A stretch of 42,830 nt of DNA. Origin: Bacillota bacterium. Lineage in GTDB: Bacteria > Bacillota > Clostridia > Acetivibrionales > Acetivibrionaceae. The stretch covers positions 1 through 42,830 of the forward strand of contig JAEZUI010000224.1 of assembly GCA_023421115.1 (NCBI GenBank), read 5' to 3'. How positions within the stretch are numbered: position 1 is the first letter of the stretch; each line of letters begins with the position of its first letter. A program made the position numbers and the translations under genes. The notes beneath the pieces were generated by a model, which worked only from the letters and a program-made list of their open reading frames with translations, ran no database searches and was not told where the DNA came from. Shown here one piece after another: positions 32,423-39,266 of this stretch.

Positions 32423-33502
32423 GTGAAACCCAATAATGATACTAGAAAAGCAATTTTATTGGAATTGATTGATAAGGGCAAACAAAAGGGCATGCTTGCT
32501 TATAAGGAAATAATGGATGCCTTTGAGGAGATTGAGATTGAACCTGAACAAATAGAGAAGGTTTATGAGACATTAGAAAATCTAGGAATAGATATTGTAG
32601 GTGATATTGAGGCGGAGATGGAGGAGATCCAGCTCACAGAAGAAGATCTTGATATCACGGTTCCTGAAGGGATCAGTATAGATGACCCTGTAAGGATGTA
32701 CCTCAAAGAAATCGGAAAAGTACCCCTTTTGAGTGCAGATGAGGAAATCGATTTGGCACAAAAGATGGAAAAGGGTGATTCCGAAGCAAAGAAGAGATTG
32801 GCAGAAGCTAATTTAAGACTTGTTGTAAGTATAGCTAAAAGATATGTTGGTAGGGGAATGTTGTTTCTCGATTTAATACAGGAAGGTAACTTAGGCTTAA
32901 TTAAGGCTGTTGAGAAATTTGATTACCGTAAAGGTTATAAGTTCAGTACCTATGCTACCTGGTGGATTAGACAGGCTATTACCCGGGCAATAGCAGATCA
33001 GGCTAGGACAATCAGAATACCCGTTCACATGGTTGAAACGATAAACAAGCTGATACGGGTATCTAGACAATTGCTCCAGGAACTTGGAAAGGAACCTCAG
33101 CCTGAAGAGATTGCAAAAGAAATGAATATGCCTGTTGAAAAGGTCAGAGAAATAATGAAGATATCACAAGAGCCTGTATCCTTAGAAACTCCTATTGGTG
33201 AAGAGGAAGACAGCCACCTTGGTGATTTTATACCCGATGATGATGCTCCGGCGCCTTCGGAAGCAGCTGCATTTACATTGCTTAAAGAACAGTTGATTGA
33301 TGTTTTGGATACTTTGACTCCAAGAGAAGAAAAAGTATTAAGGCTTAGATTCGGTCTTGATGACGGGAGAGCAAGGACTTTAGAGGAAGTTGGTAAGGAA
33401 TTTAACGTTACAAGAGAAAGAATCAGGCAGATAGAGGCTAAGGCTTTGAGAAAACTTAGGCATCCGAGTAGAAGTAAGAAACTAAAGGATTATCTTGATT
33501 AA
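32423..33502 (+). CDS. rpoD: RNA polymerase primary sigma factor (sigma-A)
   Basis: A 359-residue housekeeping sigma factor. Region 1.1 is at the N-terminus, region 1.2 begins at DPVRMYLKEIGKVPLL, region 2 contains GNLGLIKAVEKFDY and FSTYATWWIRQAI (-10 recognition), region 3 EPVSLETPIGEEEDS, and region 4 the helix-turn-helix TLEEVGKEFNVTRERIRQIE for the -35 box. I chose GTG at 32423, seven bases after GGAGGGG; an ATG at 32405 lies before that ribosome site. It starts 34 bases after dnaG, and a strong terminator follows. The promoters noted in this window fit its consensus. Confidence 0.97.
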   Translation: MKPNNDTRKAILLELIDKGKQKGMLAYKEIMDAFEEIEIEPEQIEKVYETLENLGIDIVGDIEAEMEEIQLTEEDLDITVPEGISIDDPVRMYLKEIGKVPLLSADEEIDLAQKMEKGDSEAKKRLAEANLRLVVSIAKRYVGRGMLFLDLIQEGNLGLIKAVEKFDYRKGYKFSTYATWWIRQAITRAIADQARTIRIPVHMVETINKLIRVSRQLLQELGKEPQPEEIAKEMNMPVEKVREIMKISQEPVSLETPIGEEEDSHLGDFIPDDDAPAPSEAAAFTLLKEQLIDVLDTLTPREEKVLRLRFGLDDGRARTLEEVGKEFNVTRERIRQIEAKALRKLRHPSRSKKLKDYLD

Positions 33503-33950
33503 ATAAAGTGTTTTCATAAAAAGAACAGACCATGAGTTAAATGGTCTGTTCTTTTTGTTTGATTATGGGAGAACCAACCCTAAAAAAATTCCCGCACAAT
33601 TAGTATCGACAAAGTAGTAGATCTTTTTGTAACGGGATTTAGGGGAGTAAAACTGATTTCATTAGTATAATAATAGAAATGCTACCAAAATGCAACACTT
33701 ATATTGTTTTATTTACTGAACAACGATAAATATGTGTTAAGCATGACTAAACATGTTAGGTGGATTTGATGATTTTTTTCTTTTTTAAAATAGAGAATAA
33801 ATAAGCTTTGTATGTTACAAAATAATGCAAGAGATATTGAACTTGGGTTAGTTTTTAGAATTTATGTTCAATAGAAAAATGACCTTTTCGAAAATCTTTT
33901 TGAGAAACGTAAAAGAAAATGAATTAAATAATAATTTAGGAGATGATTTG
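33503..33950. other. Spacer, 448 bp, after rpoD
   Basis: Beyond the rpoD terminator it is AT-rich with no recognised gene. The reading frame of the next gene extends upstream to 33864, but without a ribosome site until 33938. Confidence 0.55.
33518..33556 (+). terminator. Intrinsic terminator of dnaG-rpoD
   Basis: A perfect 16-bp stem, 33518-33533 with 33541-33556, begins with five A and ends with five T. Confidence 0.92.
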
Positions 33951-34172
33951 ATGGATCAAACAAACAGGAACGAAGTAGAATTCACAACATATGATAGATT
34001 ATTAATTGCATGGGAGAATTCCATGGAAATGGTAAGAGATTTTGAGATGTATTCAAAGAGGATTGAAGATGATAAAGTAAAAGAGGTTTTCAAACAGTTT
34101 GCTGAGGAAGAAGGGATGCACGCAAGTAAGCTTAGAGAGATGGTGCTTGAATATAGGGATCAAAAGCATTAG
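33951..34172 (+). CDS. Two-helix ferritin-like/rubrerythrin-related protein, 73 aa
   Basis: The start at 33951 is fixed by AGGAG eight bases upstream. The protein is two long helices: the first (about 12-40) holds E22 and E26, the second (about 42-68) carries E54-x-x-H57 in FAEEEGMHASKL. This E...ExxH pattern is half of the four-helix di-iron site of ferritins and rubrerythrins. Two copies would need to pair to complete a site. It lacks the rubredoxin domain of rubrerythrin. It lies after rpoD, with its own unidentified promoter. Iron storage or peroxide defence is possible, but function is unknown. Confidence 0.6.
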   Translation: MDQTNRNEVEFTTYDRLLIAWENSMEMVRDFEMYSKRIEDDKVKEVFKQFAEEEGMHASKLREMVLEYRDQKH

Positions 34173-34212
34173 TGTAATAGAACAATTTATTTTGTTTGAA
34201 TTGATATGAGAT

Positions 34213-34267
34213 TAGGAAAGCTGAAATATACCTTGATTTTATAAAAAGGTATTATTTTAGCTTCCTA
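34213..34267. repeat. Long imperfect stem-loop
   Basis: About 19 base pairs link TAGGAAAGCTGAAAT-ATACC with its complement on the right, with two bulges and a loop of about 10 bases. There is no T-tract after it. It lies some 40 bases after the ferritin-like gene. Confidence 0.5.
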
Positions 34268-34450
34268 TATTGAGGAGAATTAGTATTTTTTATTAGAGAT
34301 TCTTTGTTTAATGCAATTAATGGTAAATTAAGTTAACTTAGGTTTAATAAAAAGGTGCTGCAAAAAATTAGTATAATAGCGTATTGCTTAGATATGCGAT
34401 GATTTTAAGTGAAAAGTGATAAAAAATTTCTAAAAACACAAAAATTCCTC

Positions 34451-34479
34451 TTGACCGGATACCGATGCATCAGTATAAT
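34451..34479 (+). promoter_or_regulatory. Promoter of the tRNA pair
   Basis: TTGACC at 34451-34456, a 17-base spacer and TATAAT at 34474-34479, about 43 bases before the first tRNA. Confidence 0.8.
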
Positions 34480-34521
34480 ATTATTTGTGCTCGATGTTGA
34501 CACATCAAGCGCAATAAATAT

Positions 34522-34597
34522 TCCTCAATAGCTCAGTCGGTAGAGCATGCGGCTGTTAACCGCAGGGTCGTAGGTTCGAGTCCTACTTGAGGAGCCA
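34522..34597 (+). tRNA. tRNA-Asn (GTT)
   Basis: A full cloverleaf: acceptor TCCTCAA with TTGAGGA, D-arm with AGCTCAGTCGGTAGAGC, anticodon loop CTGTTAA (anticodon GTT), T-loop GGTTCGAGTCC, discriminator G and an encoded CCA end. Confidence 0.96.
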
Positions 34598-34600
34598 GAC

Positions 34601-34677
34601 GGGCCTTTAGCTCAGTTGGTTAGAGCAACCGGCTCATAACCGGTAGGTCCGGGGTTCGAGTCCCTGAAGGCCCACCA
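34601..34677 (+). tRNA. tRNA with CAT anticodon, probably tRNA-Ile2 (lysidine-modified)
   Basis: Acceptor GGGCCTT with AAGGCCC, D-loop AGTTGGTTAGA, anticodon loop CTCATAA, T-loop GGTTCGAGTCC and an encoded CCA. The anticodon CAT reads Met if unmodified. The body closely follows the Bacillus minor isoleucine tRNA as I remember it (CCTTTAGCTCAGTTGGTTAG and CTCATAACCG), whose C34 is turned into lysidine by TilS so that it reads AUA. Elongator tRNA-Met usually has TTCATA in the loop. It follows tRNA-Asn after three bases. Confidence 0.9.
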
Positions 34678-34695
34678 AGCCCGTAAGGCAAATAG

Positions 34696-34727
34696 AACAG
34701 CCACTCATTAAAAGGGTGGCTGTTTTA
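34696..34727 (+). terminator. Terminator after the tRNA pair
   Basis: Nine-base stem AACAGCCAC (34696-34704) with its complement (34716-34724), then T-rich. It abuts the stop codon of the convergent Crp/Fnr gene. Confidence 0.8.
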
Positions 34728-35393
34728 ATTTTGTTTTGATAGAGTAAACTGGTTTTTTGAGAACTCAATAACACCTTCATCTCGCAATTTGCACAGCTCA
34801 TTTGACATAGCACTTCTATCAACAGAAAGGTAATCTGCAAGTTCCTGACGATTAAACGGGATGCTAAAGGAGTTTGTGCCGTATTTTATTGCTTGTTCAG
34901 ACAGGTAGGAAAGAAGTTTTTCCCTTGTGGTTCTCTTTACTATATGCTCTAATTTTTGTGTCAGCATAATATTTTTGTGGGCAAGTATTTTAAGTATGTT
35001 CTCAATAAGCTGAGTGTGAAAAAGACATGCGGAGGAACAGGTATTAGTGATTTTTCCAAAATCAACATAAAGAATTTCAGATTTTTCGGAAGTAACTACA
35101 CTTACCGGAAGTTTTTGAAGATTTGCAAAGGCGAAGGCCTCTCCAAACATTTCACCGGGGTGTATTTTTGCAAGTATAGCGCGATTGCCCCAAAAGTCTT
35201 CTTTGATTATATTTACACTTCCGGACAAAACAATTCCGACATCTTTTATGAGATTATCAGCAGATAAGATATATTCGTCTTTTGCAAAAGCTGCACTTCT
35301 TGCAGATAGGCAGTTTAACAGGGAAGACAAATCAGTTTCCGCTATACCTGCAAATAGTGGAGACTTACACAAAACATTAAAGTGTTTTTTCAT
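34725..35393 (-). CDS. Crp/Fnr-family transcriptional regulator (HcpR-like by context)
   Basis: A 222-residue regulator with an N-terminal cyclic-nucleotide-binding fold (about 10-125, including VLSGSVNIIKEDFWGNRAIL and IHPGEMFGEA) and a C-terminal Crp helix-turn-helix: FNRQELADYLSVDRSAMSNE. There is no N-terminal FNR cysteine cluster; C93 and C97 (NTCSSAC) are isolated. The neighbour read in the other direction is a 4Fe-4S protein of the type I recall beside hybrid-cluster protein genes, where an HcpR-type regulator responds to nitrosative stress. That link is inference. GAGGT precedes the ATG. A palindromic site overlaps the promoter region on each side, suggesting self-regulation. Confidence 0.85.
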   Translation of the reverse strand: MKKHFNVLCKSPLFAGIAETDLSSLLNCLSARSAAFAKDEYILSADNLIKDVGIVLSGSVNIIKEDFWGNRAILAKIHPGEMFGEAFAFANLQKLPVSVVTSEKSEILYVDFGKITNTCSSACLFHTQLIENILKILAHKNIMLTQKLEHIVKRTTREKLLSYLSEQAIKYGTNSFSIPFNRQELADYLSVDRSAMSNELCKLRDEGVIEFSKNQFTLSKQN

Positions 35394-35407
35394 GTTTACC
35401 TCACTTG

Positions 35408-35423
35408 TGTTGTAAATACAACA
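35408..35423. promoter_or_regulatory. Palindromic operator 1 (Crp/Fnr-type)
   Basis: TGTTGTA-AA-TACAACA, two perfect seven-base arms with a two-base centre. It overlaps the -35 box (TTGTAA, 35410-35415) of the iron-sulfur protein promoter. Confidence 0.6.
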
Positions 35424-35439
35424 GAAATATTAGTATAAT
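35410..35439 (+). promoter_or_regulatory. Promoter of the 4Fe-4S protein gene
   Basis: TTGTAA at 35410-35415, an 18-base spacer and TATAAT at 35434-35439. Confidence 0.55.
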
Positions 35440-35466
35440 TATAGTACAATAAACTTGTAAATTCAA
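35438..35466 (-). promoter_or_regulatory. Promoter of the Crp/Fnr gene
   Basis: On the minus strand TTGAAT (35466-35461), a 17-base spacer and TATAAT (35443-35438). Its -10 overlaps the -10 of the facing promoter by two bases. Confidence 0.6.
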
Positions 35467-35472
35467 TACAAG
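35454..35472. promoter_or_regulatory. Palindromic site 2
   Basis: CTTGTA and TACAAG arms separated by seven bases, covering the -35 box of the regulator promoter. The half-site TTGTA is shared with operator 1, but the spacing differs. Confidence 0.45.
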
Positions 35473-35544
35473 CTGAGTTGAAAATGAAATAATAATTAAT
35501 AAACATGACCTTACTAAAAATCACTATCGAGGAGGTATAAATAT

Positions 35545-36246
35545 ATGATTAGAAAGATTATAAAAATTGACGAAGAGAGATGTAACGGATGTGGACTTTG
35601 CGCGGAAGCTTGCCATGAAGGAGCAATCGGTATGGTTGGGGGTAAAGCAAAGCTGTTGAGGGATGACTACTGTGATGGTCTTGGAGACTGTTTACCGGCT
35701 TGTCCTACCGGAGCAATTTCCTTTGAAGAGCGTGAGGCAGCGGCTTATGATGAAGAAGCTGTTATGCAAAATAAAATTAAAAAGGAAGCGCAAAATTTAC
35801 CTTGTGGATGTCCTGGAACACAATCAAGACAAATTAAGAGGGATTCAGTACCAGTAGTTGCTAATGAAATGCCGGCTATGGAAAGTCAGCTTTCACAATG
35901 GCCAGTGCAAATCAAGCTTGTTCCAATTAATGCACCCTATTTTGAAAATGCAAACCTTCTTATTGCAGCTGATTGTACAGCATATGCCTATGGAGATTTC
36001 CACAACAAATTTATCAAAAACAGGATTACCTTGATAGGCTGTCCAAAGCTTGATGAGGGAGATTACTCTGAAAAGCTTACAGCAATTATTAGGAATAACA
36101 ATATAAAAAGTGTAACTGTTGTGCGTATGCAGGTTCCTTGTTGCGGAGGAATTGAAAATGCTGTTAAAACTGCACTCCAAAATAGTGGAAAATTTCTTCC
36201 GTGGCAGGTTATCACCATTTCTAATGATGGAAGGATCATCGAGTAA
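35545..36246 (+). CDS. 4Fe-4S ferredoxin-domain protein (FrdX-like, hcp-associated type)
   Basis: A 233-residue protein. The first ferredoxin motif is C13-x2-C16-x2-C19-x3-C23; the second is the altered C43-x5-C49-x3-C53-P in CDGLGDCLPACP. A CxC segment (PCGCPG, about residue 87) links to a C-terminal domain with AADCTAYAYGDFH, LIGCPKLDEGD and VPCCGG, which may hold more metal or a redox centre. I recall this architecture beside hybrid-cluster protein (hcp) genes in clostridia; no hcp gene is in the window. It likely moves electrons in the cytosol. GAGGAGG precedes the ATG. It is controlled from the interlocked promoter region shared with the Crp/Fnr gene. Confidence 0.85.
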   Translation: MIRKIIKIDEERCNGCGLCAEACHEGAIGMVGGKAKLLRDDYCDGLGDCLPACPTGAISFEEREAAAYDEEAVMQNKIKKEAQNLPCGCPGTQSRQIKRDSVPVVANEMPAMESQLSQWPVQIKLVPINAPYFENANLLIAADCTAYAYGDFHNKFIKNRITLIGCPKLDEGDYSEKLTAIIRNNNIKSVTVVRMQVPCCGGIENAVKTALQNSGKFLPWQVITISNDGRIIE

Positions 36247-36263
36247 GTTATTATAGATGCTCT

Positions 36264-36299
36264 AAATAAAATAAGGAGTTTATACTCCTTATTTTATTT
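36264..36299. terminator. Bidirectional terminator
   Basis: A perfect 16-bp stem (36264-36279 with 36284-36299) with a four-base loop, A-rich and T-rich flanks. The stop of the small minus-strand gene lies inside it. Confidence 0.88.
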
Positions 36300-36471
36300 T
36301 TTCTATAAATGTATCAAAGTTTTCAGCATTATCATTGGATTTTGTGTTAATGCTTTTCTTAATAGCATTTTTATTGGCAATGCAATTATTAAGGCTCTCG
36401 GTAAGTATTACCGTTTCAGAAGCACTTTCAATGTCTTTTACTTGAGTAGAAAGTCTAAATATCAAGTTCAT
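36289..36471 (-). CDS. Small hypothetical protein, 60 aa
   Basis: The start at 36471 has GAGGTG seven bases upstream; an ATG five codons earlier lies within that ribosome site. The protein opens MNLIFRLSTQVKDIESASET and is hydrophilic after that, rich in Asn, Lys and Ser, with a single Cys. No known motif is seen. It ends inside the shared terminator with the iron-sulfur gene. Evidence that it is real is limited to the ribosome site and the convergent terminator. Confidence 0.5.
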   Translation of the reverse strand: MNLIFRLSTQVKDIESASETVILTESLNNCIANKNAIKKSINTKSNDNAENFDTFIEKIK

Positions 36472-36656
36472 ATTACAGCACCTCAAATAAACTTATTTTA
36501 GTATTTATTATGCTCTGTTTTTCTTGTATAATTTATGAGAATATTAGTAATTCTCAATATATAATATGCAGAACCAACTAAAGTATTAAAATAGCGGTTA
36601 AAACATTTATATATGGTAAAATTATAATTTATATACATATTATAACAGGTGATGAG

Positions 36657-37361
36657 ATGATATTAAAGGGAAGAATAAAATTTATTGCAAATATGATACC
36701 TGAGTGTAGAATACTCAGCGATATTGGCACGGATCATGCATATATTCCAATATATTCGGTTAAGAACCAAATATGCAAGAAGGCTATAGCTTGTGATATC
36801 GGTGAAGGCCCTGTTGCTGTGGCAAATAGGAACATAAGACAACATGGTATGGAAGACAGAGTAGAAACAAGGCTTGGAAGTGGTTTTAAGCCAATATCTG
36901 AAGATGAACTGGATGTATGTGTTATAGCCGGAATGGGTGGTGTTTTGATAAGAGAGATATTAGAAGAGGATGTTAAAAAGGCTAAGAAGGCTAATAAATT
37001 GATCATACAGCCAATGAACTACATTGAACTGGTAAGGGAATGGCTTTATCTAAATGGCTTTGAAATACACGATGAGGGATTGATAAATGAGGGATTTAGG
37101 ATATATAATGTTATTATAGCACAATGGACTGGAAAGATGATGGAAAAGGAACCGGTTTATTATTATATAGGTGAAAAGCTGATTGAGAAGAAAGATCCCT
37201 TATTAAATAAATATATAAACCGACGAATTGAGCTTATGGATAAAGTTCTTATAGGAATGTCAGCTATGAAGGATAAGGATTCTTCACTTATAAGTGATCA
37301 AAAGAATATCAGGAATGAAATTGGTGCACTGCTTGAGAGAATAAACAGAGGAGTGATATAG
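36657..37361 (+). CDS. trmK: tRNA (adenine(22)-N1)-methyltransferase
   Basis: A 234-residue class I SAM methyltransferase of the TrmK (YqfN) family that methylates A22 in the D-arm of tRNAs. It has the motif I region ILSDIGTDHAYIPIY, the strand KAIACDIGEGPVAVA, and the post-motif VCVIAGMGGVLIREIL. The C-terminal coiled-coil region (about 165-230) is also typical. AGGTGATGAG precedes the ATG. Its stop overlaps the start of the Nif3-like gene by one base (TAGTG), so the two are coupled. The order after sigma-A matches Bacillus (sigA-yqfN-yqfO), though here about 3 kb of other genes lies between. Confidence 0.94.
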   Translation: MILKGRIKFIANMIPECRILSDIGTDHAYIPIYSVKNQICKKAIACDIGEGPVAVANRNIRQHGMEDRVETRLGSGFKPISEDELDVCVIAGMGGVLIREILEEDVKKAKKANKLIIQPMNYIELVREWLYLNGFEIHDEGLINEGFRIYNVIIAQWTGKMMEKEPVYYYIGEKLIEKKDPLLNKYINRRIELMDKVLIGMSAMKDKDSSLISDQKNIRNEIGALLERINRGVI

Positions 37362-38467
37362 TGGCTGTTAAATGTGGAGATATAGTCCGTTTTATGGAGG
37401 AATTTGCACCGACGAATCTTGCGGAAGATTGGGACAACGTAGGTCTTATGGTTGGGAGCCGTGAAGATGAGATAAAAAAGTTAATGGTGTGTCTTGACGT
37501 TACACCGGAGGTTATTGAAGAGGCAGAGTCAAATAATGTGAACATGATTATTTCACATCATCCTTTTATTTTTAAGGGGCTTAAACGAATAAATAGTGAA
37601 GATATTAAGGGCAGAATGATAATGAGGCTGATCAGGAAGGGAATAAACGTCTATAGTGCACATACTAATCTTGACGTAACGGCTGGAGGAGTTAATGAGC
37701 AATTATCTAAGGTACTTCAACTGAAAAATTTAGTAAATCTCAAACGCTATAAAAGCGAACGCTTGTTGAAGCTTGTGGTATTTGTACCCAAAGATAGTGT
37801 CGACGCAGTAAGGGAAGCATTAGGGAAAGCCGGTGCCGGTTGGATTGGCAATTACAGTGATTGTACTTTTTGTACTGAAGGAATAGGAACTTTCAAACCT
37901 TTAGAAGGAACAAATCCATATATCGGTTCTCAAGGTAATTTAGAAAAGGTTGAGGAATACAGATTAGAAACAGTTGCAAGTGAAAGGATAATTGACAAGG
38001 TTGTAAGTGCTATGGTAAGCGCCCATCCTTATGAAGAAGTTGCTTATGATATATATCCGCTTGAAGTTTCAGCAAAGGAATATGGATTGGGTTATGTGGG
38101 TGAAATGGATACTGCAACAAGGTTAGACAATTTTGTTCAGGTGGTTAAAAACAAGCTTAATACTCCTAACGTACGCGTAATCGGAAATCTAGACAAAGAA
38201 GTTAAGAAGGTTGCTGTTTATTGTGGCAGCTTTGGCAATGAAATTATCGGAGCAGTAAAGTCAAAGGCAGATGTTTTAGTCACTGGAGATGTAAAATATC
38301 ACGATGCTTTGGATATGTTGCAAATGGGCATGTGTGTTATTGATGCCGGACACTTTAGCACAGAAAGGATTATAGTTCCAAGATTAGTTGAGATTATTAA
38401 AGAGAGGTTTAAAGATTTAGATGTACTAAGTAACAATGTGGAAAAGGATCCATTTAAATTTATTTGA
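37361..38467 (+). CDS. Nif3-like dinuclear metal centre protein
   Basis: A 368-residue protein of the Nif3/YqfO (GTP cyclohydrolase I type 2-like) family, which forms toroidal hexamers. The two-metal site is built from H66-H67 in ISHHPFIFKG, D105 in HTNLD and a later His/Glu in GHFSTERI. The extra central domain (about 130-235) is the PII-like insertion found in YqfO of Firmicutes. The biochemical role is still unclear across the family. The start is GTG, overlapping the trmK stop. The promoter of the RNase P RNA begins inside its last codons. Confidence 0.93.
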   Translation: MAVKCGDIVRFMEEFAPTNLAEDWDNVGLMVGSREDEIKKLMVCLDVTPEVIEEAESNNVNMIISHHPFIFKGLKRINSEDIKGRMIMRLIRKGINVYSAHTNLDVTAGGVNEQLSKVLQLKNLVNLKRYKSERLLKLVVFVPKDSVDAVREALGKAGAGWIGNYSDCTFCTEGIGTFKPLEGTNPYIGSQGNLEKVEEYRLETVASERIIDKVVSAMVSAHPYEEVAYDIYPLEVSAKEYGLGYVGEMDTATRLDNFVQVVKNKLNTPNVRVIGNLDKEVKKVAVYCGSFGNEIIGAVKSKADVLVTGDVKYHDALDMLQMGMCVIDAGHFSTERIIVPRLVEIIKERFKDLDVLSNNVEKDPFKFI

Positions 38468-38492
38468 CTTATCAAGTAATTGAGGTTATAAT
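38464..38492 (+). promoter_or_regulatory. Promoter of the RNase P RNA gene
   Basis: TTGACT at 38464-38469 (overlapping the stop of the Nif3-like gene), a 17-base spacer and TATAAT at 38487-38492. Confidence 0.8.
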
Positions 38493-38535
38493 CTTATTTA
38501 CATTGAGCCTCTTAAGAACGAGGAAAGAGGTAAAA

Positions 38536-38893
38536 TTGAGTAAGCCAGATAGTCGCGTGTATAATACCGAAAGGTTGTACACGAGGAAAGTCCGGGCTCC
38601 AGAGGGCAGGGTGCCGGGTAACTCCCGGTGAAGGCGACTTCAAGGAAAGTGCAACAGAGATATACCGCGGTCTTTAAGCTTAATGCTTTAGAACGCAAGG
38701 GTGGAAAGGTGAGGTAAGAGCTCACCAGCGGCATGGCGACTTGCCGGCTATGTAAACCCCACCTGGAGCAACACCGTAAAGAGGGACGTTATGGTGGCCC
38801 GCCAGTCCCGGGTTGGTGGCTTGAACTTTGCAGAAATGTAAGGTCTAGATAGATGACTATCAAATACAGAACCCGGCTTATAGACTTACTCAA
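38536..38893 (+). ncRNA. rnpB: RNase P RNA, bacterial class A
   Basis: This is the catalytic RNA that trims the 5' end of pre-tRNAs. The P1 helix pairs TTGAGTAAG (38536-38544) with CTTACTCAA (38885-38893). The universal core is clear: GAGGAAAGTCCGGGCT near the start, GGTAAACCCCACC-like sequence in the middle (TGTAAACCCCACCTGGAGCAACACC), and ACAGAACCCGGCTTA near the end. The layout with P15-P17 sequence (GGTGGCCCGCCAGTCC) marks class A rather than the Bacillus class B. The promoter would start transcription about 37 bases before P1, so the 5' end needs processing. A terminator follows within 15 bases. Confidence 0.96.
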
Positions 38894-38906
38894 TATAATT
38901 ATCAGG

Positions 38907-38934
38907 AACACCCGTTTTTAAGGCGGGTGTTTTT
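38907..38934 (+). terminator. Terminator of rnpB
   Basis: Eight-base stem AACACCCG (38907-38914) with its complement (38924-38931), then TTTT. Confidence 0.9.
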
Positions 38935-39266
38935 GCGTGTGTATGCAGTTTTTTTGTAAGTACCAAAAGTAAGTTTTATCATTCACATGCACTATCTAAT
39001 AGCTTATTCAATTATTTTGTACGCATTTATATAATAAATAGTTTTTTAATGTCAAATCTAAGTCAATAAACTTATGTAGGTTTTATTCCTATCTCATCAA
39101 CAATTCGCCAGTTTTTATGGAAAAGTTAGGATTCATAGACTATAATAAGAGTAAATGTACAATAAAATTGGGAAATTTCCTATGTTAGTATATAGATGGG
39201 TCGGAAAAAGTGTATCAGGCATGAAGGTAGAGTATTTTCCATAAAAGTAGATGGAGTGAGGGTAAA
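38935..39266. other. AT-rich spacer, 332 bp
   Basis: No gene or RNA is recognised; only the leader of the amidohydrolase gene is inferred. A short frame from 39196 into the next gene is a shadow. Confidence 0.5.

Larger units (their letters stand above)
34173..34521. other. Spacer, 349 bp, with long hairpin and tRNA promoter
   Basis: It contains a long imperfect stem-loop (34213-34267) and the promoter of the tRNA pair. No reading frame is supported. Confidence 0.6.

Noticed and set aside
34956..35415. Plus-strand frames opposite the Crp/Fnr gene
   Set aside because: They are antisense to a clear regulator gene and show no motifs.
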